A stretch of 64,000 bases of DNA from Photobacterium leiognathi (GTDB lineage: Bacteria > Pseudomonadota > Gammaproteobacteria > Enterobacterales > Vibrionaceae): assembly GCF_030685535.1 (NCBI RefSeq), contig NZ_CP131599.1:124001-188000 (forward strand), in the 5' to 3' direction. Position numbers and translations under genes: made by a program. Shown here piece after piece: positions 28,359-35,995 of the stretch. The notes under the pieces are model-generated. The model saw only the letters and a program-made list of their open reading frames with translations. It ran no database searches and had not been told where the DNA came from. Positions within the stretch are counted from its first letter, which is position 1; each line of letters begins with the position of its first letter.

Positions 28359-28727
28359 TTACCAAACTTTGTAGCCTTTCTTCTTGCTACATTTGTGGTG
28401 GTAGAAATCGTGTAGCTCACAAGTGGTACCCCATTTAGTGAACTTACAAGAATTACCCGTTACGTAACCACCTTTGTTGATACAGTGCTCAACCATGCGC
28501 TGCTCACGTGTTTTACCTGATGGTTTACACTCACCACGCATAAAAGCGAACTCTTCACATGCGCTACCGTCGTTAAATACACAGTAACCCACTTGACCGT
28601 TACCACCCATAGGTGTGCGCAGTTCAACACGACCGCCATGGTGTACACAGTACTCAGACGCTGGGTTGCCATGTGCAAAAACAGAGCTTGAAAGTAATAG
28701 ACCAACAACTAATAGTAACTTTTTCAT
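28359..28727 (-). CDS. Periplasmic Cys-rich DUF333 protein
   Basis: 122 residues with a cleavable signal peptide (MKKLLLVVGLLLSSSVFA). The mature part starts with a DUF333 unit (NPASEYCVHHGGRVE, YCVFNDGSACEEFAFMRGEC) and ends with a second Cys-rich unit of similar spacing (HCINKGGYV, CELHDFYHHKC). DUF333 proteins are periplasmic or membrane proteins sometimes annotated as hemolysins; the function is not known. The neighbour at 28771-29046 is a paralogue and the two were probably made by duplication. Confidence 0.85.
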   Translation of the reverse strand: MKKLLLVVGLLLSSSVFAHGNPASEYCVHHGGRVELRTPMGGNGQVGYCVFNDGSACEEFAFMRGECKPSGKTREQRMVEHCINKGGYVTGNSCKFTKWGTTCELHDFYHHKCSKKKGYKVW

Positions 28728-28770
28728 GCTTACCTTCCGATATTTGTTATTCAGTAATGAAAGTGATTAT

Positions 28771-29046
28771 TTATTGTGTCGCGCCATAAACGATGGGTGC
28801 ATCTGCGCCTGCTTTACAGGTACCGCGTTTAAATGCCCATGCATCACATTGGCTTCCGTCGTGGAAACGACATAAACCAGTTTCACTTCCATCCATATTT
28901 TTTCTCGTCAAGAACTGACCGCCATGATCGACACAGTAACTAGCAGCGGGATTCGCCATATTTGCATTTGATGGAATCGGAAGCGCTTTACAGCCGATTA
29001 ACGATGTTGAAGCGAGTAGAGAAAGTAATAGTAATTTCTTTTTCAA
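28771..29046 (-). CDS. DUF333 lipoprotein
   Basis: 91 residues. The signal peptide ends in lipobox LIGC (Cys19), then a single DUF333 unit (NPAASYCVDHGGQFLT, GLCRFHDGSQCDAWAFKRGTC). It lies 43 bases upstream of the second DUF333 gene, in the same direction, so the two may share a transcript. The function is unknown. Confidence 0.85.
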   Translation of the reverse strand: MKKKLLLLSLLASTSLIGCKALPIPSNANMANPAASYCVDHGGQFLTRKNMDGSETGLCRFHDGSQCDAWAFKRGTCKAGADAPIVYGATQ

Positions 29047-29282
29047 AATCAGATCCCTTAGTTAAACCGTGGCTGGGTGTTAGTAACGAGTTATTCATTG
29101 GGTGAATAAGTTGAGGGTATTCTCGTTTTAAAACACTGTTCTTTTGTCAGGAAAATGAAAGAGTATAGTTATTAAACTGTTAGAAATAGAGTGTAAAAGT
29201 GCTTAGGGGATATGGTTTTATTCTATTTATCAATAGGTTGATAAAGCAAGGTTTGAGTGTAAAACCTTGCTCTTATAATAGG

Positions 29283-29738
29283 TTATGCGTATTTTTTGAT
29301 AAATGCAGTCAATACATCAAGGCTGTTTTCCTCATTGCGTTGCTCTGCTAACAAATAATCATAAATAGCATTTTCATGATCCGCGACAAGGGTAAAGAGG
29401 GCTTGGTGCTCGGTCGCTTCATTGGCTTGCTGTTGGTAGCGTTGTTGATAAGGAGCTACCCACGGCACCATGGTATCAACTAATTCTTTCCACGGTAGTG
29501 ATAACCATTTTTCAGCATCTGCTAAGCCTTTCTCCGCCATTGCTTGATCATAGTCTGCGCAAGGGTGTCCCAGTGCTTCAAGTCCTAATTTCAGTCGCTT
29601 GGCTGTAAGCTCTTCTACTTTTATTAATGTTTGCCATTTGTCGTTATGGCTATCGTCACTATACTTTTCAGCAAAGGTTTTAAAAAAAACAATACCGTAA
29701 AGTTCACCTAAATAAGCGGTATAAAGTTGAGCAATCAT
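29283..29738 (-). CDS. Helical cytosolic protein of unknown function (151 aa)
   Basis: No signal peptide or transmembrane segment. The sequence is mainly helical with EAT, EHQALF and HENAIYDYL patterns that suggest a four-helix ferritin-like bundle, but the classic metal ligands are not obvious. It may be a single gene between the DUF333 pair and the divergent acetyltransferase. I do not recognise the family. Confidence 0.7.
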   Translation of the reverse strand: MIAQLYTAYLGELYGIVFFKTFAEKYSDDSHNDKWQTLIKVEELTAKRLKLGLEALGHPCADYDQAMAEKGLADAEKWLSLPWKELVDTMVPWVAPYQQRYQQQANEATEHQALFTLVADHENAIYDYLLAEQRNEENSLDVLTAFIKKYA

Positions 29739-29813
29739 TGTTATTAGATCCTAAGTGATTTTTACAACGAGATAATACGCTGTTTATTGAAATAAGAACA
29801 AAGAAGGTTTGAT

Positions 29814-30482
29814 ATGGAATCGACTATTTTTCCCTCTTGGTTAGGAGGGTACGAGATCAAACGCCACATCACTAATCCTAATATAGATGTTGGTGACTAT
29901 AGTTATTATTCTGGTTATTACCATCAACACCATTTTGAAGATCAATGCGTCCATTACTTACTGGGAGATAAATCTAGTGCAGAAGTGTGGCAATCAGGGA
30001 TCTTTGGTGAGGTTGATAAACTCATTATTGGTCGTTATTGCTCCATTGCTTCAGGCGTGGTGTTTATGCTGTCTGGTAATCAAGGTCATCGGCACGATTG
30101 GATTTCCACCTTTCCTTTTGATTACCAAGAATTTGGTGAGCAGGTGCAATCGGGGATCAAGCGAGCAGGTGATACCGTCGTCGGTAATGATGTATGGCTT
30201 GGTGCGGAATGTGTCATTTTACCGGGAGTGAAAATCGGTGATGGTGCGGTTATCGGAACTCGGGCTGTAGTGACGAAAGATGTTGAACCTTATGCTGTGG
30301 TGGTCGGCAATCCAGCACGTTGCGTGAAAAAACGTTTTGCAGAACCACAAATAGCGATGCTACTTGAAATGCAATGGTGGCATTGGTCTAAAACTGAGTT
30401 AAAAGGTGCAATGTCACTAATGTGTAGCGAGCAAGTCGATGCGCTTTATCAATATTACTTAACTCACATCAAAAAAAATTGA
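29814..30482 (+). CDS. CatB-type hexapeptide-repeat acetyltransferase
   Basis: 222 residues with a left-handed beta-helix: IGRYCSIASGV, then VVGNDVWLGAECVILPGVKIGDGAVIGTRAVVTKDV. These match xenobiotic acetyltransferases of the CatB/Vat group, including a His near residue 90 (QGHRHDW). The family transfers acetyl from acetyl-CoA to a hydroxyl, and some members act on chloramphenicol or streptogramins. The natural substrate here is unknown, and many chromosomal members do not give resistance. Confidence 0.87.
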   Translation: MESTIFPSWLGGYEIKRHITNPNIDVGDYSYYSGYYHQHHFEDQCVHYLLGDKSSAEVWQSGIFGEVDKLIIGRYCSIASGVVFMLSGNQGHRHDWISTFPFDYQEFGEQVQSGIKRAGDTVVGNDVWLGAECVILPGVKIGDGAVIGTRAVVTKDVEPYAVVVGNPARCVKKRFAEPQIAMLLEMQWWHWSKTELKGAMSLMCSEQVDALYQYYLTHIKKN

Positions 30483-30906
30483 ATTTAGCAAAAAATCTCA
30501 CAAATATTCTATCAAGGATTAATAATTCCCTTGTGGAGCGCTCTTCTTATTCTCTTTCGTTATTATAAGTCACTAATACAATGCAAGATTACATCAAGTT
30601 ACAATTCTTAGATGCTTGAAAGTGCTTTTTTATGGTTTACTCTACGGTAAATACTCAACTAAATTTGAATGATTGGTGCATTTTTATGCGGCTGAAATCA
30701 ATTTCTAGTTAAAAAATTGATCTAAACCAGTAAAAAATCAATTTTTGAGTTTTTTTTAAAACAAAAGTTGAGATTTTCAAATAAAATTGAGTAAGATGGT
30801 TAGGCAAGCTTGTTGATAGATATATTTTTCGACATTTTCAGTAAGCTGGCTTCAAGGTGGATAGCAATATCCGAAATTTGCCCTTAAAAATTCTGATGAG
30901 ATAACC
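30483..30906. other. Upstream region of ackA
   Basis: 424 AT-rich bases. No gene is seen. It presumably carries the ackA promoter, but I found no strong -35/-10 pair or operator. Confidence 0.5.
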
Positions 30907-32112
30907 ATGAGCAATTCTTTAGTTCTTGTAATCAATTCTGGTAGTTCTTCACTTAAATTTGCTTTAATTGATACTGTCAACGGTGAAGCTACGTTAAGTG
31001 GCCTTGGTGAGTGCTTTGGCCTCCCTGAAGCAGTAGTAAGCTGGAAAGTAAACGGCGAAAAACACGAATTCAAATTAGACGGTTTAGAAAACCACCACCA
31101 ACAAGCCGTTGACCGTATCGTAGCGCTTGTTGAAGAGCTAGGTCTAAAAGAAGACATCGTGGCTGTAGGTCACCGTGTAGTTCAAGGTGGTAACCTATTT
31201 GCTCACACAGTAAAAATTGATGAGCAAGTTATCGCTGATATCGAATCACTAAGCGATTTAGCACCGCTGCATAACCCAGCCCACGTTATTGGCATGCGTG
31301 CAGCAAGCAAAGCATTCCCAACATTGTCTCAATATGCGGTATTCGATACAGCATTCCACCAGACAATGCCTGAAAAAGCATATACTTACGCTATTTCTCA
31401 AGAAGTTAGCAAAGAGTACAACATCCGTCGTTACGGTTTCCACGGTACTAGCCACTACTTTGTAACGCGCGAAGCGGCAAAAGTGGTTAACAAGCCTGCT
31501 GACGCATCAAGCTTTATTTCTGTTCACCTAGGTAACGGCGCATCTGTATGTGTAGTTAAAAACGGTGAAAGTATTGATACCTCAATGGGTTTCACACCGC
31601 TAGCTGGCCTAATGATGGGTACACGTTGTGGTGATATCGACCCAAGCGTACTTGAGTACCTACTAAAGAAAGGCTGGACTAAAGAACGTCTAGAGAAAGA
31701 GCTAGTGACTAACTCTGGCTTCCTAGGTGTATCCGGCTTTACAAGCGATTGTCGCGGTATTATTGAAGCGATGGAAGATGAAAATCATCCACACCACCAC
31801 GGTGCTAAGCTTGCGTTTGAGCTATTTACTTACCGCGTAGCAAAATACATTGCATCATACATGGTTGCGCTTGATGAGCTAGACGGCATCATTTTCACTG
31901 GTGGTATCGGCGAAAACGCAATGCCAATCCGTAGTGAAATTCTTCGTCTAATGAAGATCTTCGGTTACCAAGAAGATGTTGAAGGTAACGCTGCAGCACG
32001 TTTTGGCGCTCAAGGTATTATTACTAAGCCAAACACACCACTTGCAATGGTGATCCCAACAAATGAAGAGTGGGTAATTGCAAAAGAATCAATGGCATTA
32101 TTGCACGCATAA
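30907..32112 (+). CDS. ackA: Acetate kinase
   Basis: 401 residues, full length. Acetate kinase interconverts acetyl phosphate and acetate with ATP. Motifs are clear: VINSGSSSLKFALID at the N-terminus, GHRVVQGG, FHGTSHYFV, HLGNGASVCVVKNG, DTSMGFTPLAG and IIFTGGIGENA. No pta lies next to it, so it is likely the second, chromosome 2 copy found in vibrios, which is inference. Codon use looks biased towards that of highly expressed genes. A terminator follows at 32194-32229. Confidence 0.96.
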   Translation: MSNSLVLVINSGSSSLKFALIDTVNGEATLSGLGECFGLPEAVVSWKVNGEKHEFKLDGLENHHQQAVDRIVALVEELGLKEDIVAVGHRVVQGGNLFAHTVKIDEQVIADIESLSDLAPLHNPAHVIGMRAASKAFPTLSQYAVFDTAFHQTMPEKAYTYAISQEVSKEYNIRRYGFHGTSHYFVTREAAKVVNKPADASSFISVHLGNGASVCVVKNGESIDTSMGFTPLAGLMMGTRCGDIDPSVLEYLLKKGWTKERLEKELVTNSGFLGVSGFTSDCRGIIEAMEDENHPHHHGAKLAFELFTYRVAKYIASYMVALDELDGIIFTGGIGENAMPIRSEILRLMKIFGYQEDVEGNAAARFGAQGIITKPNTPLAMVIPTNEEWVIAKESMALLHA

Positions 32113-32193
32113 ACTGCAGTAACGCAATGATTTTCCGAGTGGAACGGCTCGGGTGATACTTTGGTTTGGAACCCCAAAGTATATGGAACGGAG

Positions 32194-32229
32194 AAACGGC
32201 TCTTTGCTTAGGCATCGAGCCGTTTTTTC
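32194..32229 (+). terminator. Terminator of ackA
   Basis: The hairpin AACGGCTC/GAGCCGTT with a 14-base loop is followed by T4, about 80 bases after the stop. Confidence 0.88.
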
Positions 32230-32424
32230 GTTTTGATTATTACCAGAAAATACTATCTATCTTTTAAAAGCTATACATACCCACAGCTATACATACCCAT
32301 GAGCTAAGTTATTTATGGACAAAAGCTTCTTAGATAAGTTGCTCTATTAGGGCTGGTAGGTATTAGATAAAATAAGGATAGGTATCGGCTACGTGACACT
32401 TATCCTTATTTGTTAAATGGCTGC

Positions 32425-32884
32425 CTAGTCGCTTAACTTAATGTCTTCGCTAATTAACTTTTCAATTTCAACTGATAAGGCTTTAGCAACCTTAACCTTA
32501 TCCATCAGGTCGAAACGTTGCTCTTGAGTTATTTTGGTGGAATTCAAATCTGCAATATAAAAACATTGATCGAAATAGTTTTGTAATTTGTCAGCAATTT
32601 TCTCACAAAAATAAAAGCGAGCGTTTCGCGAGCCATAATAAAATTTATGTATGTGATCTCTTTCTGCTAAATCTTCTTCTTGCTCCATATGCATTTTCAG
32701 CTCAAAAAAAAGCATCATAAATTTCCTTTTTATGACCATGTAGACTAATTTTATTAGCCTTATGGGCTTCACTCCATGCCCAGCGAGCGTATAGTGCTGA
32801 TAATGCAGCAACTAAAATCGTTGCAAAGGCAAACCAATCACTAGTATTCAAATTTAACTCCAAATCAAATATTACACATGCCAT
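32425..32884 (-). pseudogene. Membrane-anchored protein of unknown function, frameshifted at an 8-T run
   Basis: The frame from ATG 32884 encodes an N-terminal transmembrane anchor (about residues 16-32) and a polar stretch ending IYDAFF. Eight T on the coding strand (32704-32711) then put a stop in frame. Removing one T joins it to a second frame (ELKMHMEQEEDL onward to 32425), giving about 150 residues. The join is seamless, so this is one gene with a homopolymer indel, real or a sequencing error, or one that slips during transcription. I do not recognise the family. Confidence 0.75.
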
Positions 32885-32906
32885 TTAACGCAAGATTATG
32901 AAACCG

Positions 32907-33281
32907 TCACACCAACTTTGACAGTTGCATTAGCAATTCTATTAAGATTTCTGACAACCGATCTAACTCTGGTAGATTAGGGAATATTTCAGTCAAGTAA
33001 CTATGTGCGGTTACAACTAAATCTGATTCATTCAACCAACGTTCAAGGCCATCACTGACTAGATCTCGGTTGGACTCAATAAAATCCTGTATATCGTTCT
33101 TTTCACGCTTTTTAAGTTCTTCAGTAGCTTCAACAATACTAGTGAACTTCTCCAAAATCGTGACTTCTAGTTGCTCATAGTCCACTCCGTTCGTTGTCAC
33201 CTCAAATCGTTCTGGCTTTTTACCTGCCTCAGTAACAACTTCGAATACCTCTACCGACTTTCTATAATACTCTTCTGCCAA
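32907..33281 (-). CDS. Acidic helical protein of unknown function (124 aa)
   Basis: A cytosolic, acidic protein with probable coiled-coil (EATEELKKREKNDIQDF). ATG 33281 has an AGGAGG-like site upstream (the complement of CCTCCTT at 33286). It lies 22 bases upstream of the frameshifted membrane gene, in the same direction, so the two may form a pair. I know of no function. Confidence 0.6.
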   Translation of the reverse strand: MAEEYYRKSVEVFEVVTEAGKKPERFEVTTNGVDYEQLEVTILEKFTSIVEATEELKKREKNDIQDFIESNRDLVSDGLERWLNESDLVVTAHSYLTEIFPNLPELDRLSEILIELLMQLSKLV

Positions 33282-33684
33282 TGTAGCCTCCTTGTTTCAT
33301 AAAAACTTATTAATAAGCATTCTTACTTTTACAGCAAATTATACTTCTAAAACTCAGTGGTTTTAATTAATTAAATTAATAATATCAGTAGCTTAATTGC
33401 ATTATTTTATTTCAAAGTGTTTATTGAGAACGTTGAGAGTAAGAAATGTATTTAATCCGTCTTATTTAAAACAAAACTAATCCAAAACCACGTTAATAAA
33501 AAATGAATGAGTATTTGATCTAATGTTTTGAGGCAAAAACGAGTTAAGAAGTGCTAGTTGCATGAAAACTGAGTGGAAGGTATGCGGTAGGGCACTGATG
33601 CTTAGCGACTGTTTTAATTTTGATAAGTTATGCTCCGTAAGATACAGCTATAGAGTTTTCTCTATTAATGCCCGTTTATTTCTT
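33282..33684. other. Intergenic region, no feature seen
   Basis: About 400 AT-rich bases between the hypothetical pair and soxR. An open frame on the plus strand at 33562-33768 overlaps soxR and is not taken as a gene. Confidence 0.5.
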
Positions 33685-34116
33685 TCATTTTGGGGCGCTG
33701 AGTTTTGCTCCAGCCGTCGTGATCCCATTGCTGTCGTTATTGTTATACAGTGCGCAACTTTCCATTGATAAACAGCCACACTGAATACAACTCCCTAACT
33801 GAGTTTGAAGTTGCTTTAATTCATGCATTTTTTCTTCAAGCTTCTGATGCCAAATCGTAGACAGTTGTTCCCATTGTTCTTTTTTCACATTCTCATTTAA
33901 TGGGATATGAGCTAAGGCTTGTTTGATTTCTTGTAGTGTTAAACCGACATTTTGTGCTGCTTTAATTACAGCTATACGGCGCAGTACAGAGCGCTTATAG
34001 CGACGTTGATTGTTCGCCGTTCTATAACTAATAATCAGTTCTTTTTGTTCGTAAAAATGTAACGTCGAAACACTGACTCCTGCGCGTTTCGCAACTTGTC
34101 CTACACTCAATTCCAT
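33685..34116 (-). CDS. soxR: SoxR, redox-sensing MerR-family activator
   Basis: 143 residues. The N-terminal MerR helix-turn-helix (VGQVAKRAGVSVSTLHFYEQKELI) is followed by the long dimerisation helix. The [2Fe-2S]-binding motif is CIQCGCLSMESC, with the four cysteines in C-X2-C-X-C-X5-C spacing. SoxR activates promoters with a 19-bp spacer when its cluster is oxidised by redox-cycling compounds. One such promoter is at 39579-39609, upstream of the VOC-fold gene. No soxS lies nearby, which is usual outside enterics. Confidence 0.95.
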   Translation of the reverse strand: MELSVGQVAKRAGVSVSTLHFYEQKELIISYRTANNQRRYKRSVLRRIAVIKAAQNVGLTLQEIKQALAHIPLNENVKKEQWEQLSTIWHQKLEEKMHELKQLQTQLGSCIQCGCLSMESCALYNNNDSNGITTAGAKLSAPK

Positions 34117-34207
34117 GTGTTACTCGTCTAATTCGGTTTGAAACAACTATGCCATTGTTAGGGAAAGAAAACATAAAGAAGGGGAAAATGTTTGATGTCA
34201 TCAAGAA

Positions 34208-34233
34208 AAAGAGCCACATAATGTGTGACTCTT
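34208..34233 (-). terminator. Terminator of the small membrane protein gene
   Basis: On the minus strand the hairpin AAGAGTCACA/TGTGGCTCTT is followed by T4, eight bases after the stop at 34242. Confidence 0.85.
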
Positions 34234-34241
34234 TAGAAAAA

Positions 34242-34415
34242 TTATGGCGTATCCGTTTTACTTTTTGTCTCGTCTTTCACTTGTTTTATGCAACAGCCAT
34301 CAATACTGTCTTTTTTCGCTTTAATGGAAAGCTGGATGTATAAAAAAACGACAAAAAACAGAAACAAAACTAGAGATATAACAACATAGAGTGGGAGTAG
34401 TTCGCTTGTGTCCAT
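34242..34415 (-). CDS. Small single-pass membrane protein (57 aa), likely iron-regulated
   Basis: ATG 34415 to TAA 34242. Residues about 8-28 are a hydrophobic span (LYVVISLVLFLFFVVFLY), followed by a basic linker, a Cys pair (DGCCIK) and a polar tail. It has its own terminator and, 16 bases upstream of the start, a near-perfect Fur-type palindrome (34431-34451). Promoter, gene and terminator together argue that it is real. I do not recognise the family. Confidence 0.7.
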   Translation of the reverse strand: MDTSELLPLYVVISLVLFLFFVVFLYIQLSIKAKKDSIDGCCIKQVKDETKSKTDTP

Positions 34416-34430
34416 AAATACCGCCTAATT

Positions 34431-34451
34431 AAATGATAGTCGTTATCATTT
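34431..34451. promoter_or_regulatory. Fur box
   Basis: A 21-bp palindrome built from AAATGATA, a five-base centre and TATCATTT fits the Fur consensus of inverted GATAAT-type hexamers. It lies just upstream of the small membrane protein start. Fur binding is inferred. Confidence 0.75.
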
Positions 34452-34521
34452 AATATACGCGATAATGGCAAGAGTGCTATTTTGTTTTGACCTCAAAAAT
34501 GCAAATAAAATAATCGCAGTA

Positions 34522-35085
34522 TTAGCTTTTTAATATCGCAGTCAGATACATGTCTTTGGCGATTGGGATTAGGGACTGATCTTCCGTAATTTGCAAAGTA
34601 GCAAGTAACCCATTGAAAATAAGTTCGGCTTGTTTGGCCTTGTATGTTGGGTCTTTTATCCCTTCGTTCTGCAATAATTCACCTAACATTGTCAGTCGTT
34701 TTTGTTTATAGCCGCTGCAAATTTGGCCGATATTAGGATCTATTTGATTAAATTCGCTGTAAGCCAATTGAAAATAGCAGCCATGAAAAGCATGTCGATT
34801 AAACAAATCTAACAGTCCATCAAATCGGCTAGATAGCTTTTGCTCTAACGTTAGGGTGTTATCATGGTAAAGTAACTCCAGTTTTTCAATCGCTTGTTGA
34901 CTAAAGATGGCTAGCGCTTCGGCTATTAAATTCTCTTTTGAATTGAAGTACTTATAAATAGTTGCTTTCGATACACCTGTTGCTGACGTGATGTTGTCCA
35001 TACTGGTGCCATGAAAACCATATTTAGAACATAACTCAATGGTTTTATTGATAATATTTATTTTCTTTTGTTCTTGTTTGGACAT
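34522..35085 (-). CDS. TetR-family repressor
   Basis: 187 residues. The N-terminal helix-turn-helix (TSMDNITSATGVSKATIYKYFNSKENL) is typical. The C-terminal ligand domain has a possible redox or alkylation-sensitive Cys (FHGCYFQLAY), as in repressors for electrophiles, though that is a guess. It is divergent from the DUF417 gene, and two matching palindromes lie between them (35124-35141 and 35179-35197), so it probably represses both units. Confidence 0.9.
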   Translation of the reverse strand: MSKQEQKKINIINKTIELCSKYGFHGTSMDNITSATGVSKATIYKYFNSKENLIAEALAIFSQQAIEKLELLYHDNTLTLEQKLSSRFDGLLDLFNRHAFHGCYFQLAYSEFNQIDPNIGQICSGYKQKRLTMLGELLQNEGIKDPTYKAKQAELIFNGLLATLQITEDQSLIPIAKDMYLTAILKS

Positions 35086-35123
35086 AAATAGCTACCTCAA
35101 TCGTCATTGCTTTTTATTTTATC

Positions 35124-35141
35124 AAACTAAACTGTTTAGTT
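35124..35141. promoter_or_regulatory. TetR-type operator 1
   Basis: Palindrome AAACTAAACTGTTTAGTT, 38 bases upstream of the repressor start. Confidence 0.85.
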
Positions 35142-35149
35142 CAAAATTG

Positions 35150-35178
35150 TTGACAGGTGTTAAATTAATACATAAATT
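35150..35178 (+). promoter_or_regulatory. Sigma-70 promoter of the DUF417 operon
   Basis: TTGACA (35150-35155), a 17-bp spacer and TAAATT (35173-35178). It lies between the two operators, so bound repressor would cover it. Confidence 0.75.
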
Positions 35179-35197
35179 AAACTAAACCGTTTAGTTT
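35179..35197. promoter_or_regulatory. TetR-type operator 2
   Basis: Palindrome AAACTAAACCGTTTAGTTT, directly after the -10 hexamer of the DUF417 promoter. Confidence 0.87.
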
Positions 35198-35223
35198 GAT
35201 TTTGTTTTTGGTAGGTAAATAAT

Positions 35224-35685
35224 ATGAATAATATAAAACAGCAGTCATCGGGTTGGGTTAAGACGCCTTTAAGCTATAAAACTGGCGTTTTCGGTGTTGT
35301 TTTACTTTTACTGTGGATCGGTATTTTTAAATTCACTCCCGCAGAGGCAGCAGCAATAGAGCCATTAGTGAAAAATCATCCGTTTATGGGCTGGCTATAT
35401 AGCATTTTATCTGTTCAGGGCGTTTCAAATTTAGTTGGTATCAGCGAAATCATCATTGCGTTTGGTTTGATTTACAGCTTCTTTAATCCAAAAGCTGGGG
35501 TGTTTTTCGGCGCTCTAGCGAGTGTCCTTTCAATTGTGACGTTAAGCTTTTTATTCACAACGCCTGATACATGGAAAATGGTTGATGGTGTTCCTACGAC
35601 ATCATTCTTTTTAGTGAAAGATATTTTATTCCTAGCGGTATCGTTACAAGTTGTTGAACAAAATAAGAAATTACTTTCTCTGTAG
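35224..35685 (+). CDS. DUF417 (YkgB/RclC-like) inner-membrane protein
   Basis: 153 residues with four probable transmembrane segments (about 22-38, 62-80, 88-110, 128-145). The family signature FKFTPAEAAAIEPLVKNHPFM near residue 38 is clear. RclC-type proteins respond to reactive chlorine in E. coli, but the biochemical role is not known. It is the first gene of a two-gene unit controlled, by inference, by the divergent TetR repressor. Confidence 0.88.
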   Translation: MNNIKQQSSGWVKTPLSYKTGVFGVVLLLLWIGIFKFTPAEAAAIEPLVKNHPFMGWLYSILSVQGVSNLVGISEIIIAFGLIYSFFNPKAGVFFGALASVLSIVTLSFLFTTPDTWKMVDGVPTTSFFLVKDILFLAVSLQVVEQNKKLLSL

Positions 35686-35701
35686 TTAAAAGGAAATGAG
35701 T

Positions 35702-35947
35702 ATGAAAACTGTATTTAAAACATCAATCTTAGCGGCTTTTATTTTCTTCTTTAACTCTATGGCATTGGCTAAAGATGGTGATTTCAAAGGCAATGTTAGC
35801 TTTGATACGATGAATGAGAATCAAGTATTAAGTTATCGTTATATGGAAGGTAAAACGGCAGAACGCTCGCATTCAGGTGTGGTGTTTGAGCCTAATGCCG
35901 CTGCTTTATCATTTGAAGAAAAGTTACTGTCTGCTGCGGATAAATGA
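35702..35947 (+). CDS. Small periplasmic protein (81 aa)
   Basis: The start at 35702 has AGGA seven bases upstream; the ATG at 35696 would be too close to it. A signal peptide (about 1-23, ending SMALA) precedes a short polar mature part. It lies 16 bases after the DUF417 gene, so the two are cotranscribed and followed by the terminator at 35959. I do not recognise the family. Confidence 0.75.
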   Translation: MKTVFKTSILAAFIFFFNSMALAKDGDFKGNVSFDTMNENQVLSYRYMEGKTAERSHSGVVFEPNAAALSFEEKLLSAADK

Positions 35948-35958
35948 TAATGAGATAA

Positions 35959-35984
35959 AAAAGCCGATCCGATGATCGGCTTTT
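35959..35984 (+). terminator. Terminator of the DUF417 operon
   Basis: The hairpin AAAGCCGATC/GATCGGCTTT is followed by T. A-runs on the other side let it also serve the convergent gene ending at 35996. Confidence 0.9.
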
Positions 35985-35995
35985 ATCGTGATGGA

